The notes under the pieces are model-generated. The model did not search any database and was not told the DNA's origin. It saw nothing but the letters and a program-made list of their open reading frames with translations. Below are positions 26,355 through 35,099 of a DNA stretch of 64,000 nt, one piece after another; the stretch's first letter is position 1, and the number at the start of each line of letters is the position of its first letter. Source of the stretch: Kribbella kalugense (GTDB lineage: Bacteria > Actinomycetota > Actinomycetes > Propionibacteriales > Kribbellaceae); NCBI RefSeq assembly GCF_004365875.1, contig NZ_SODF01000003.1:667763-731762 (forward strand), read 5' to 3'. A program made the position numbers and the translations under genes.

Positions 26355-27656
26355 CGGGCCCCCGACCTTGCAGAGCGAAAGACACACGGAATGCGGAGGC
26401 GACGGAGCGGCACGGCGCCTACGATCCATGCTTCGAGCTTCGGCTGTCGCGCCACCGAACCTCGCAATCCGACCGCTCCCTAGCGGGCACTATGCCGCGA
26501 TCAGAGTCGGTTGCCAAGCGCTCGAGGACAGGCCACGACCGAGAAGTTTCGCTCCGCGTCGGCACTTGTCTGCGGTGAACGCTGGCGTGACCGCGACGCC
26601 GAGCCTCTCCTGCTCACCTCGACCGCCGGGTCCGAGTTGTAAGCGACCGACCGGCGGCGACGCCTTCGAGGTCGGAGACATCTCCGACCTCGACCGTCTC
26701 CGCGAACGATCGCCGACCCTGCTGATCAACTTCCACGCGGACATCACACAGTCTGGAATCAGCGCCTGAACATCCACAGTCGGACAATGCCGGCTGAGCG
26801 CAGGTGCCGAGCCCTACGTGCGCATTGTGGCCAAAGGCGACTTCACGGCGTACTGCTCGCAGCAGGCCGATCGGCCCGGCTCGCAGGCCCCGACGAACAT
26901 GCGCGCGCAAGGAGCTGCACGATCCTGAACTTTGATCGCCCGCTCTGTCGCCATGCTGACGACCGTCAGCCCGGTGGTCTCAACGGGAGGGACTGCCACC
27001 TCCGTCCCCACGCCCCTCCCCGCTGAGCTCGCCGATCGCAGGGCGCCGCGCCAGGCACTTCCCACAGGCGCCTGTCCTACACTCACGCGGGCGTAACCTC
27101 ACCTCATGCCGCTGACCGCATGCGCCAAGAAACTCTTGAGCAGGTCCGACCGAGCTGCCTTCTCGATCGGCGAGGATGAACCGAGAGGCATGGACTCCGT
27201 CCGGGCGGCCGCCTTGCCGAGACAGAGGCTGAGGATGGCGAGTGCCGATCGCTAATCGCTCGTTTGGCTAGGTACGGCGCTATAGCCAGAGACGCTGTCT
27301 GCGAGGACGACCGGCGCCGCGCAGAGGGCGACAGCGACCCAGAGGGCGACGGCCAATCGGTCGTTGCCACGGCCAACGGCTTCGATCGCCTAGCTCGGCT
27401 CGACCCGGCACCCTAGGCAGCGAAACTCGAGGACTCCGCGCATAGGCACCTGTCGGCAACGAGGTTGTTGCTACACAGCCAGCCACTGATTCTGCTGAGT
27501 CCGTGGACGCCGCAGGGTTACATCCAGCGACACTTCTAGCGATGCCGCGCTTCGTCGCCGGACCTCACTCAGCCGAGAAGACGAGGCGCGGCGTCCTGCT
27601 GCAGCCTTGCAGAGAGTCGGCTAGACAGCCAGCAAACTTCGCGCGCACGGATGGAA
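26355..27656. other. Gene-poor stretch before the integrase
   Basis: About 1.3 kb with only unconvincing short frames on both strands. A plus-strand stretch ending near 26640 (GERWRDRDAEPLLLTSTAG) and another near 27190-27410 could be relics of unknown genes. An excisionase is usually expected here but I found none. Confidence 0.45.
26666..26693. repeat. Hairpin-forming inverted repeat
   Basis: An 11-bp arm (TCGAGGTCGGA) and its perfect complement flank a 6-nt spacer. There is no T-tract, so it is not a typical intrinsic terminator. It lies in gene-poor island DNA. Confidence 0.5.
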
Positions 27657-27680
27657 GTCGTCAAAGTCGTCAAAGTCGTC
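27657..27680 (+). repeat. Short tandem repeat upstream of the integrase
   Basis: GTCGTCAAA occurs twice in tandem, followed by a third GTCGTC. It lies about 45 bp before the integrase start and could affect its expression or simply be slippage DNA. Confidence 0.5.
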
Positions 27681-27725
27681 TCGGCTCGGGCGTTGAACGG
27701 ACCTCTTATGTGTTCAGGAGGTCTG

Positions 27726-29186
27726 ATGGCGAGGGAACCGCTGCCGGTCGGGACTTGGGGAAAGATCACTTCGCGAGCGGTCAAGTGGAACGACGACGGC
27801 CGGGCGAGTAGGTACGAGGCGCGGGCTAAGTTTCGGGATCTGGATGGGCGGACTCGGCCAGTTGCGAAATGGGGAGACACGGCGAGTCAGGCCGAGAATC
27901 GGCTCCGGGGTGTGCTCAAGGCACGGCAGCGGGTGGGGGACGCAGGAGAGCTGACGTCCAGTGATCGGGTCTCGGCTGCGGCCGAGTTGTATATGGCGGA
28001 GGTACGGGACCTCGTAGATCAGGACGTGCTGTCGCCAGGGACGTACGACACCTACCGGTATCAGTACGACAAGAATCTAGAACCACGCATCGGATCATTG
28101 CGGCTCATCGAGGCGGGCACGCCTCGATGCAGCGATGTCATCAAGGCGATCAGAGATGAAGTGGGGTCCGCCAGCGCGAAGACCTGCAAGAGCATCCTGA
28201 CCGGCACGTTCGCGCTGGCCGTGACACATGGCGCGCTGTCGGCAAATCCCGTACGAGAGGTCAAGATCCGGGCGACGTCGAAGAAGCGACTGCCGCGGGC
28301 ACTGGAGGCTGACGAACGCGAGCAGTGGTTCGAGCTGATGCGACAGGACGAGCGGGCCGTCCGGGCGGACCTGATCGATCTGAGCAAGTTCATGATCGCT
28401 ACAGGCGAACGAATCGGCGAGAGTCTCGCCGTCACTTGGCGAGACCTAGACCGCGAGACGGGCGAGATCGATTGCAGTCATCAAATACAGCGGATCAAGG
28501 GCAGGGGGCTGATACGGCGGAGGGTCAAGTCTTCAGCCGGGGATCGAATCATCGGGTTGCCGCCGTGGGCACGGGAGATGTTGCTCGCTAGGTGGACGCC
28601 AGGAACAGACCTCGACGCGCCGATCTTTCCTGCCAGCAACGGCGGGTTCCGAGACCCCCACAACGTTCAAAAGGCACTGCGAAATGCTCGCCGGCCGGTC
28701 GGCGGCCAGAGGCGGCAAGAGCTGGGCAGAACGCTTCGCGATCATCGACGCACTGCCGGCTTCACACAGAACGAGGTCGTCGCCAAGCTCAACTGGCGCA
28801 AGACCCGAATCAGTCTGATTGAGACCGGGCGAGTCAGGCTGACCGCCGAGGAAGCGGTCAGCCTGGCCGAGACGTACCGTCTGTCCCGGACAAATCGGGC
28901 AGCCTTGCTCGAGCTCACGGAGCTGGCTGGAATGCGCTCGCTGGCTGACGAGCTCGAGTGGGTGACAGCGCACGTGTTCAGGAAGACCACCGCGACGATT
29001 CTCGAGGGCGCCGGGCAGACGCCGCGACAGGTCGCCGATCAGCTCGGGCATGCGCAGACATCGACGACGGTCGACGACTACTTCGGCCGACGCCGACGGA
29101 ACCCGGAGGCTGCCGGGCACCTCGAAGCGGCGCTAAGGCACATCCATGAGGAGGATTGCGAAGCGTCGGCAGAGCCTGAGATCTAG
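27726..29186 (+). CDS. Tyrosine integrase with an embedded XRE helix-turn-helix domain
   Basis: 486 residues from ATG 27726, behind a consensus AGGAGG. An AP2-like arm-binding N-terminus (about 10-70) and SAM-like core-binding domain (about 80-180) precede a tyrosine recombinase catalytic domain with all key residues: Arg229 (ATGERIGE), Lys268 (RRVKSSAGD), His416 and Arg419 (HVFRK), His442 (LGHAQTS) and Tyr452 (DDYFG). Between Lys268 and His416, residues about 331-400 are a complete XRE/Cro-type HTH (LGRTLRDHRRTAGFTQNEVV, then TRISLIETGRVRLTAEEAVSLAETY), like that of DUF5753-type regulators. The gene ends 94 bp from the right attachment site. It presumably integrates and excises this element at tRNA-Thr. 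Confidence 0.93.
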   Translation: MAREPLPVGTWGKITSRAVKWNDDGRASRYEARAKFRDLDGRTRPVAKWGDTASQAENRLRGVLKARQRVGDAGELTSSDRVSAAAELYMAEVRDLVDQDVLSPGTYDTYRYQYDKNLEPRIGSLRLIEAGTPRCSDVIKAIRDEVGSASAKTCKSILTGTFALAVTHGALSANPVREVKIRATSKKRLPRALEADEREQWFELMRQDERAVRADLIDLSKFMIATGERIGESLAVTWRDLDRETGEIDCSHQIQRIKGRGLIRRRVKSSAGDRIIGLPPWAREMLLARWTPGTDLDAPIFPASNGGFRDPHNVQKALRNARRPVGGQRRQELGRTLRDHRRTAGFTQNEVVAKLNWRKTRISLIETGRVRLTAEEAVSLAETYRLSRTNRAALLELTELAGMRSLADELEWVTAHVFRKTTATILEGAGQTPRQVADQLGHAQTSTTVDDYFGRRRRNPEAAGHLEAALRHIHEEDCEASAEPEI

Positions 29187-29217
29187 CGGCGATCTCGAAC
29201 GTCCGCGGATGCAAAGA

Positions 29218-29237
29218 GGTGAGTAAAGGGTGAGTTG
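29218..29237 (+). repeat. Putative integrase arm-type site, right copy
   Basis: GGTGAGTAAA followed by GGGTGAGTTG, nearly identical to 13307-13327. It sits between the integrase stop and the attachment repeat, where arm sites of tyrosine integrases are commonly found. Confidence 0.6.
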
Positions 29238-29280
29238 AGTCCCGGAAGTTGATCACGTCCGGGGCATGTTCCCAGGTCAG

Positions 29281-29321
29281 AGAGCCGGTGAGGGGACTCG
29301 AACCCCTAACCCCCGCTTTAC
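29281..29321 (-). repeat. Right attachment site inside tRNA-Thr
   Basis: 41 bp shared with 13149-13189, one mismatch. It forms the 3' half of the intact tRNA-Thr up to the anticodon loop, so integration keeps the tRNA functional. Confidence 0.88.
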
Positions 29322-29355
29322 AAGAGCGGTGCGCTGCCAGTTGCGCCACACCGGC
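29283..29355 (-). tRNA. tRNA-Thr (anticodon UGU)
   Basis: The minus strand folds into a full cloverleaf: acceptor GCCGGTG/CACCGGC, D-stem GCGC/GCGC, anticodon stem CCGCT/AGCGG with loop CTTGTAA (anticodon TGT), T-stem AGGGG/CCCCT with TTCGAGT loop, discriminator U. CCA is not encoded. It is the integration target of the adjacent element; its 3' half now comes from the element side of the crossover. Confidence 0.95.
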
Positions 29356-29382
29356 CGGTGTGCGGGTACATAGTAGAGGATT

Positions 29383-30591
29383 GTGTGGGGGTTGCTGCGG
29401 GGGTCGGCGGGGTTTCGGGCGTTGTGGGGGGCTCGGTCGGTTTCGTTCCTCGGGGACTCGCTGGGGTTGGTGGCGCTGCTGTTGTATGTGCAGGCGTCGA
29501 CCGGGGCCGCGTTGGCAGTCGCTCTCCTCTTATTGGCGGGCGACACCGTGCCGGGGTTGTTCGGGGCGTTGGCGGGGGCGATCGGGGATCGGTTCGATCT
29601 CAGGCGGGTGATGGTCATCTGCGACCTCGTACAGGGGGCGCTGACGGTCGCGATGGCTGTGATCTTGCCGCCGATGCCGGTGCTGCTGGTCATGGTGGCG
29701 GTCCGGAGTGTGACGGCGACGGTGTTCCTGGCCAGTTCGCGGAGTGCGATGCCGGCGCTGGTCAACGACGACCAACTCGAGGCGGCCAACTCGGCGTTGG
29801 GGGCTGGTACGAACGGGTTGGAAGCGATCGGCCCGATCATCGCGGCAGGTCTGTTCCTGATCACCGACGTACGCGGGATCCTGCTGATCGATGCGGCCAC
29901 CTTCTTCGTGTCGGCGACCATGCTGAGCCGGCTGCCGAAGATCCCGCCGGTCGAGCCGTCGGGACACAGTCTGCTGAAGGACGCGCGGGACGGTCTGGGC
30001 TACATCTGGCGGGCTAAAGCGGTCCGCGTGATCGGGATCGGGTTCTTCGCGGTGGTCGCGTTCAACGGGGTGGATGACGTCGCGATGGTGTTCCTGGCGA
30101 AGGACGAGTTGCACGGCAGCGACTCCGCATCGGCGACGTTGTACGCCGGCGTTGGAATCGGGCTCATCGTCGGGTTCATCATCCTGGCGAGGTACGCGGG
30201 CAAGCTGACGATGCCGGTCTTGATGCTGATCGGGTTCGCCGTCAGCAGCGCGGGCAACCTGGTCACCGGCCTCGCCTGGGCGATCTGGGCGGCGCTCGCA
30301 CTGCAGGTGATCCGCGGGCTCGGGATCGCAGCGATCGACGTCGGCGTCAACACTCACCTACAACGCGTCGTACCGCCGCAGCTCCGGAGCCGCGTGTTCG
30401 GCAATCTGTACGGCGCAATCGGTCTGGCGGCCGGGATCTCGTACGTACTCGGCGGGCTGTTGCTCCAGCACACCAACGCCCGTACGACGTTCATCACCGC
30501 AGGCGTCGGCGGGCTGTTGGCTACGGTTGTGACTGCGATCGGAGTTCGGCGATCGGCCGGCGGAGAGAGCGAGCCCCGGGTACGGCGATGA
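29383..30591 (+). CDS. MFS transporter
   Basis: 402 residues from GTG 29383, 27 bp from the tRNA 5' end. About 12 transmembrane helices are visible (LGLVALLLYVQASTGAALAVALLLL, VLLVMVAVRSVTATVFLASS, etc.). The GDRFDLRRVM motif after the second helix is the MFS loop 2-3 signature (G-x-x-x-D-R-x-x-R-R). The group resembles the MFS_3/enterobactin-exporter-like drug exporters. The C-terminal coding end overlaps the convergent MFS gene by 71 bp. Substrate unknown. Confidence 0.87.
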   Translation: MWGLLRGSAGFRALWGARSVSFLGDSLGLVALLLYVQASTGAALAVALLLLAGDTVPGLFGALAGAIGDRFDLRRVMVICDLVQGALTVAMAVILPPMPVLLVMVAVRSVTATVFLASSRSAMPALVNDDQLEAANSALGAGTNGLEAIGPIIAAGLFLITDVRGILLIDAATFFVSATMLSRLPKIPPVEPSGHSLLKDARDGLGYIWRAKAVRVIGIGFFAVVAFNGVDDVAMVFLAKDELHGSDSASATLYAGVGIGLIVGFIILARYAGKLTMPVLMLIGFAVSSAGNLVTGLAWAIWAALALQVIRGLGIAAIDVGVNTHLQRVVPPQLRSRVFGNLYGAIGLAAGISYVLGGLLLQHTNARTTFITAGVGGLLATVVTAIGVRRSAGGESEPRVRR

Positions 30592-31714
30592 GCGCGATCG
30601 CGGCCATCACCAGGAACGCGGCCAACGGGTGGTCGACGAGGAGCCCGACCACGACCGCGACCACCAGGCCGCCGAGGTTGCCGGCCATCCAGATCAGGCC
30701 GGCCGCGGTGCCTTCGGCTTCTCCGGTACGGCGTTCTACGAGTTCGAGCACGATCGGGAGGGCGGGAAGCAGGAGCAACCCGATCACCGTGATGGATACG
30801 AATCCAGTCAGTACGCCGGGAGCGACGGCGAGCAGCACGCAGGCCAATGACGTCATGGTCAGGCTCACCACGAGCAACCAGGACTCCGCGCGGCGACGGA
30901 CGACCAGGATCGGGATGGTCGCGCTGCCGAGGACGCCGGCGACGACGTTCACCAGGAGGATCGTGCTCGCGGTACCGCCGCTCACGCCGGCCGGTTCCAA
31001 CAGAGCTTGAGCGAAGGTGCTCATGGCAACGAACACGCCGAACGGGAAGAGTGCAAGGACGCACAAGCGGCGGATCAGCGGGTCGCCCCAGGCAGCCGCC
31101 AATGCACTGCGGTTCGCGCGTGCAGCCGAAGTGTCCAGACGAGGGGATTCGAAGGGGCCGGGCTGGCGGAGAGTGGCGGTTAGGGCTACGGCCGACAGGA
31201 CGCAGAAGATGGCGGTGATGAGGAGCATGGTTGGGAGGGAGGATGAGGTCGTGAAGATCGCGGAGAGGAGAAACGCGATCACCATGCCGGCGAAGATGCT
31301 GGCCGTGCCGACCGCGATGCCAGTTGGGCGATCCTTCTCGGCGAGGTAACGGCCGGTGATGCCGGTGACCGCGTTCAGGACCAGCGGCTGGGCGATCGAG
31401 GCCAGGATCTGACCAGCCAGCAGCCAGCCGAAGTCGTCCCCGATCAGCCGCACGAGCGCCCCAATAGCCGTGAGCACAGCCCCGGCGATCAGCGCTCCAC
31501 GGAACCAGCGGTCCAGCAAGAGCCCACACGGGATCGCAAGTACGACGTACAGCAGTGGGAAGACCTGTGCGAGCCAGCCGATGGCGCTCTCGGAGACGCC
31601 GTACCGCGAGGCCGCGACGGTCGTGACGCCGGCGAAGTTCAGCCAGACCAGCTGGGTGGACGCCCCGACCAAGGAGTAGCCGACGATCGCCGACCACTGA
31701 CTCCGCATCCGCAT
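30521..31714 (-). CDS. MFS transporter
   Basis: 397 residues from ATG 31714 (ATG 31708 is an alternative). Twelve hydrophobic helices are separated by a central loop near GPFESPRLDTSAARANR. CGLLLDRWFRGALIAGA is the loop 2-3 motif. The N-terminal half (VGASTQLVWLNFAGVTTVAASRYGVSESAIGWLAQVFPLLYV) is like the FLVCR/SLC49-type branch. It is not a close relative of the convergent MFS gene, whose 3' end it overlaps. Substrate unknown. Confidence 0.86.
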   Translation of the reverse strand: MRMRSQWSAIVGYSLVGASTQLVWLNFAGVTTVAASRYGVSESAIGWLAQVFPLLYVVLAIPCGLLLDRWFRGALIAGAVLTAIGALVRLIGDDFGWLLAGQILASIAQPLVLNAVTGITGRYLAEKDRPTGIAVGTASIFAGMVIAFLLSAIFTTSSSLPTMLLITAIFCVLSAVALTATLRQPGPFESPRLDTSAARANRSALAAAWGDPLIRRLCVLALFPFGVFVAMSTFAQALLEPAGVSGGTASTILLVNVVAGVLGSATIPILVVRRRAESWLLVVSLTMTSLACVLLAVAPGVLTGFVSITVIGLLLLPALPIVLELVERRTGEAEGTAAGLIWMAGNLGGLVVAVVVGLLVDHPLAAFLVMAAIALIAVPGARSLRRPIAELRSQSQP

Positions 31715-31753
31715 GGCCGAACTGTAGCGCCGAGTCTGGCGTACAAAGGAGCC

Positions 31754-33133
31754 ATGGTTGATTGGGAGGGACCGCTCACCGAGGCGTTCGAGCGCGCGAT
31801 GACCTACTTGAACGGGTTACCGGAGCGCCGGGTCGGGCCGCGGGCGACCTCGGCCGAGCTCCGTCAAGCGCTTGGCGGTCCGCTGCCGACCGGGCCGACG
31901 GATCCGCGTGAGGTGATCGCGGGGCTTGCGAAGGGGGTCGAGGACGGACTGCTGCCGAGTGGGAGCGGGCGGTTCTTCGGGTTCGTGTTCGGCGGCGCCA
32001 CGCCGGCGTCGCTCGCGGCTGATTGGCTCACGACTGCCTGGGACCAGAACGGCGCTATGTACGCGTCGTCCCCCGCCACGGCCGTGGTCGAGGACATCAC
32101 CGCGGACTGGCTGGTCGAGCTGTTCGGACTGCCGAGCGGTACGTCGGTGGGCTTCGTCACCGGCGCTCAGATGGCGAACTTCACCGGGTTGGCGGCGGCG
32201 CGACATGAGGTACTGCGGCGTGCCGGGTGGGACGTCGAGCGGGACGGGCTGATTGGCGCACCGCCGATCCGGGTGCTGGTCGGAGCCGAGCGGCACAACA
32301 CCGTCGACCGCGCGCTGCGGTTCCTCGGTCTGGGGACGAACTGCATCGTGCCGATCGCGGTCGACGGCCAAGGCAGGATGCGCGCGGACGCGCTGGCGGA
32401 GGCGCTCGGTGAAGGACCGCAGATCGTCTGCGCACAGGCCGGCAACGTGAATACCGGCGCGTTCGATCCGGCCGCCGAGATCTGCGAGGTCGCGCACGCT
32501 CACAACGCATGGGTCCACGTGGACGGAGCCTTCGGCCTGTGGGCAGCCGTCAGTCCGAGCCTTCAACACCTTGTCCAAGGCATCGAAAACGCCGACTCGT
32601 GGGCGACCGATGCGCACAAGTGGCTCAACGTTCCGTACGACTCCGGCCTCGTGCTCTGCGCCCATCCCGAGCCCCTGCGGGCCTCGATGTCGCTCACGGC
32701 CGCCTACCTGATCCAGGACCAGAACGGCGAACGCGACTCGCTCGACTACAACCCGGAGTCCTCGCGCCGGGCGCGCGGAATCCCTGTGTACGCCGCGATT
32801 CGCGCCCTCGGCCGATCCGGTATCGCCGAGATCGTCGACCGCTGCCACGAGATGGCAAATCGATTTGCACAGCGCCTCGAAGCCGACAACGTGCAGGTGC
32901 TCAACGACGTCGTACTGAATCAGGTCCTTGCCCGCTTCGGCGACGACGACGAGCTCACCCGGCGAGTCGTCACGGCGGTCCAGAGCGACGGCACCTGCTG
33001 GATGTCCGGCACCACCTGGCAGGGCAAGGCCGCGATGCGCATCTCGGTCAGCAACTGGACCACCGGCCCGACGGACATCGACCGCTCGGCCGCCGCCGTA
33101 CTCAGAATCCGTGACGAACTAATCCGCTCATAG
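31754..33133 (+). CDS. PLP-dependent group II decarboxylase family protein
   Basis: 459 residues from ATG 31754 with AAAGGAG upstream. Fold-type I layout: substrate-binding N-terminus (RFFGFVFGGATPASLAADWL), glycine-rich phosphate-binding TGAQMANFTGL, His181 (AERHNT) stacking on PLP, Asp257 (HVDGAFG) on the ring nitrogen, and the Schiff-base lysine Lys289 (TDAHKWLN). This is the aromatic/diaminobutyrate decarboxylase-like family; many actinobacterial members lack a known substrate. The divergent MFS gene starts 39 bp away, so a shared promoter region and linked function (product export) are plausible. Confidence 0.88.
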   Translation: MVDWEGPLTEAFERAMTYLNGLPERRVGPRATSAELRQALGGPLPTGPTDPREVIAGLAKGVEDGLLPSGSGRFFGFVFGGATPASLAADWLTTAWDQNGAMYASSPATAVVEDITADWLVELFGLPSGTSVGFVTGAQMANFTGLAAARHEVLRRAGWDVERDGLIGAPPIRVLVGAERHNTVDRALRFLGLGTNCIVPIAVDGQGRMRADALAEALGEGPQIVCAQAGNVNTGAFDPAAEICEVAHAHNAWVHVDGAFGLWAAVSPSLQHLVQGIENADSWATDAHKWLNVPYDSGLVLCAHPEPLRASMSLTAAYLIQDQNGERDSLDYNPESSRRARGIPVYAAIRALGRSGIAEIVDRCHEMANRFAQRLEADNVQVLNDVVLNQVLARFGDDDELTRRVVTAVQSDGTCWMSGTTWQGKAAMRISVSNWTTGPTDIDRSAAAVLRIRDELIRS

Positions 33134-33200
33134 GCGCCTGTCGATTTCCTCCGTGGTCGTTCGACGTAGGTGTGTACGACGACCACAGGAGGAAACAGAC

Positions 33201-33491
33201 ATGTCGTTCCAGGCGTACTTGGACAAGATCGAAGAGAAGACCGGCCGGACCCCGCGGGAGCTGGTCGACGAGGCCGTCAGCCGGGGGTACAAGGACGTCA
33301 AAGCCGGCGTGATCTGTGACTGGCTGAAGGCGGACTACGACCTCGGCCGCGGCCACGCGATGGCGCTGGTGCACGTGATCAAGAACGGTGCGCAGATCAG
33401 CGACAAGCACGTCGGCAGCAACGGCACCCACGCCGACCCGAGCAACCTGCTCTGGCTTGACGGAAAGGCAACCAACCCGCTCAACGCGTAG
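33201..33491 (+). CDS. DUF4287 protein
   Basis: 96 residues from ATG 33201 behind AGGAGG. MSFQAYLDKIEEKTGRTPRELVDEAVSRGY is the hallmark N-terminus of DUF4287, followed by VKAGVICDWLKADYDLGRGHAMALVHVIKNG. The family is made of small helical cytosolic proteins sometimes fused to DUF5655. The function is unknown. The last 25 residues are an extra hydrophilic tail. Monocistronic. Confidence 0.88.
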   Translation: MSFQAYLDKIEEKTGRTPRELVDEAVSRGYKDVKAGVICDWLKADYDLGRGHAMALVHVIKNGAQISDKHVGSNGTHADPSNLLWLDGKATNPLNA

Positions 33492-33572
33492 GGACCACGA
33501 TAAATTGGCGTATTCCTCGCGAGCCTCGAGCCATTCCCCGTGCGGGCGGCCGACAAAACCGAATTGACCGTC

Positions 33573-34127
33573 TCACCACCGGTGGGCGATGTCGATGACG
33601 ACGCGGCTGCCGGAGCCCGGACCGTCGAGGGTGAACACGCGGAACGGCAGACGGGCGCGGACGCCGATCCCTACCCAGGCGGCGCCTTCGGTGTCACCGG
33701 CGTACGCGATCTGGCGGAGAGTGCGGAACCCGGCGACGTTCGCCAGTTCGGACTCGTTCGGAGGCTGGAACGCCCAGTTTCCGTCGTCGTCGAACGCGTT
33801 GACGCCGAGCATGATCTCCAGCTTCGCGCCACCACGGAGTGGGACGAGATGGCCGGCGCCGGCGCGGTACACGTCCGGAACGTAGCGCGCGGAGTAGGTG
33901 GTCTCGGCGCCCGTCACGTCGAAGACGACGCGGTCGAAGCAGGTGTGCCGGCCGGCGCGGACCGTGGCCAGCGTGCCGGCGCTCACCCTGTTGTTTGCCT
34001 CCGGCAAGGATCCCCAGATTTCCTGACAGCCTGGAGCGGCCGAGGCGGACGCGGGTACGGCAACAACTGGAACCGCAGCCACCGCGAGTACGGCGATCGT
34101 GGTTCGGATGGAATGGAAAAGCTTCAT
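33573..34127 (-). CDS. Secreted AMIN-like domain protein
   Basis: 184 residues from ATG 34127 behind AAAGGGGGG; the frame upstream of that is not protein-like. A signal peptide (1-30, SASAAPG) precedes a beta-sandwich with CFDRVVFDVTG, YSARYVP, AKLEIMLGV and the closing DGPGSGSRVVIDIAHRW, typical of actinobacterial AMIN-like extracellular proteins. AMIN domains bind cell-wall components in other bacteria. Two cysteines (GCQEIWG, HTCFD) may form a disulfide. Monocistronic. Confidence 0.8.
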   Translation of the reverse strand: MKLFHSIRTTIAVLAVAAVPVVAVPASASAAPGCQEIWGSLPEANNRVSAGTLATVRAGRHTCFDRVVFDVTGAETTYSARYVPDVYRAGAGHLVPLRGGAKLEIMLGVNAFDDDGNWAFQPPNESELANVAGFRTLRQIAYAGDTEGAAWVGIGVRARLPFRVFTLDGPGSGSRVVIDIAHRW

Positions 34128-34294
34128 TTTTGTCCCCCCTTTGAGACACCTGTTCGATGCATCCTGGGAGGTCGAAGTTGACATTTTGGCGAGGCAATCT
34201 TTAGGTGCCCGGAATTCGACTCTAGGTGACGGCATTCAATTGCTTGAACCCAGCTGTTTCCCGACCGTGACGTTGCCCGGCGTACCGTAGGCGG

Positions 34295-35035
34295 GTGGAT
34301 TCGAAGAAATCGCCGCGGGACAAGTGGATCACTGTGTACGGGCGGAAGCCGGTGCTGGAGGCGTTGCACGATCCGGGCCTGTCGGTGGCGAAGGTGGTGC
34401 TGGCGGACAACGCGACCGGGCAGTCGATGCAGGAGATCCTGCGGGCGGCCGAGCGGTACGGGACGCCGGTCGAGCGGGCGACGGCCAGCCGGGTGAAGTG
34501 GCTGGCCGGCAACGGCAAGCACGACCAGGGTGTGGTCGCGGACGTGGACGCGCCGCGGATGACGCCGCTGGAGGAGTTCGTCCGGGAGCGGGGGAAGCGC
34601 CCGACGAACGTGTTCCTGCTCGACGGCGTCACCAACCCGGGCAACGTCGGCATGATCCTGCGGACCGCGACCGGCGCCGGGTTCGACGGGGTGATCCTCC
34701 CCCGGGCCGGTACGCCGCATGTCGGGCCGCTCGTGATCAAGGCGTCCGCCGGGATCGCATTCCAGGCGCCGATCGTGAACACGTCCACCGCGAAGACCGC
34801 GGTCGACCTGCTCCGGGGCGCGGGGTACCACGTCTACGGTCTGAGCGCCCGCTCGCAGGACTCCCTGTTCAGGGCCGAGCTCGCCCCACGTGCGGTCTAC
34901 GTGCTCGGCGGCGAGACCAACGGCATCACCGTCTCCACCGACTCCGACCTCCAGATCCCGCTGCACGCCGGCGTCGAGTCCCTCAACGTCGCCGTCGCCG
35001 CCGCAGTAGTCGCCTTCGAGGTCACCAACCGCTGA
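34295..35035 (+). CDS. SpoU/TrmH-family RNA 2'-O-ribose methyltransferase
   Basis: 246 residues from GTG 34295. An N-terminal L30e-like substrate-binding part (ITVYGRKPVLEAL...VVADVDAP) precedes a SPOUT knot with the three family motifs: NPGNVGMILRTA (motif 1), VYVLGGETNGIT (motif 2) and IPLHAGVESLNVAVAAAVVAFE (motif 3). SAM-dependent 2'-O-methylation of rRNA or tRNA is expected. It lacks the rlmB-specific neighbourhood, so the exact target is open. Confidence 0.9.
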   Translation: MDSKKSPRDKWITVYGRKPVLEALHDPGLSVAKVVLADNATGQSMQEILRAAERYGTPVERATASRVKWLAGNGKHDQGVVADVDAPRMTPLEEFVRERGKRPTNVFLLDGVTNPGNVGMILRTATGAGFDGVILPRAGTPHVGPLVIKASAGIAFQAPIVNTSTAKTAVDLLRGAGYHVYGLSARSQDSLFRAELAPRAVYVLGGETNGITVSTDSDLQIPLHAGVESLNVAVAAAVVAFEVTNR

Positions 35036-35099
35036 TCGCTGATGCAACCGAACCTCCCGCCAGTGCGTTTATTGCGCAGCGAGAGCCGAGGAGGCCAGG

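Larger units (their letters stand above)
13149..29321. mobile_element. Integrative element at tRNA-Thr carrying a tandem Shedu pair
   Basis: About 16.2 kb lie between two copies of the tRNA-Thr 3' half. A tyrosine integrase gene ends 94 bp from the right copy, next to the intact tRNA, the usual layout of tRNA-integrating islands. A similar 20-21 bp motif lies just inside each end. Cargo is unlike the flanks: two Shedu nucleases, a truncated DUF499 gene, secreted proteins of unknown role, an XRE regulator, and several kilobases without intact genes. No replication, relaxase or conjugation gene is visible, so autonomous transfer is unlikely. Whether it can still excise is unknown. Confidence 0.85.

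Noticed and set aside
27657..27680. Iterons of a replication origin
   Set aside because: Only two and a half 9-bp units exist and no replication gene is nearby; a simple tandem repeat is a sufficient explanation.
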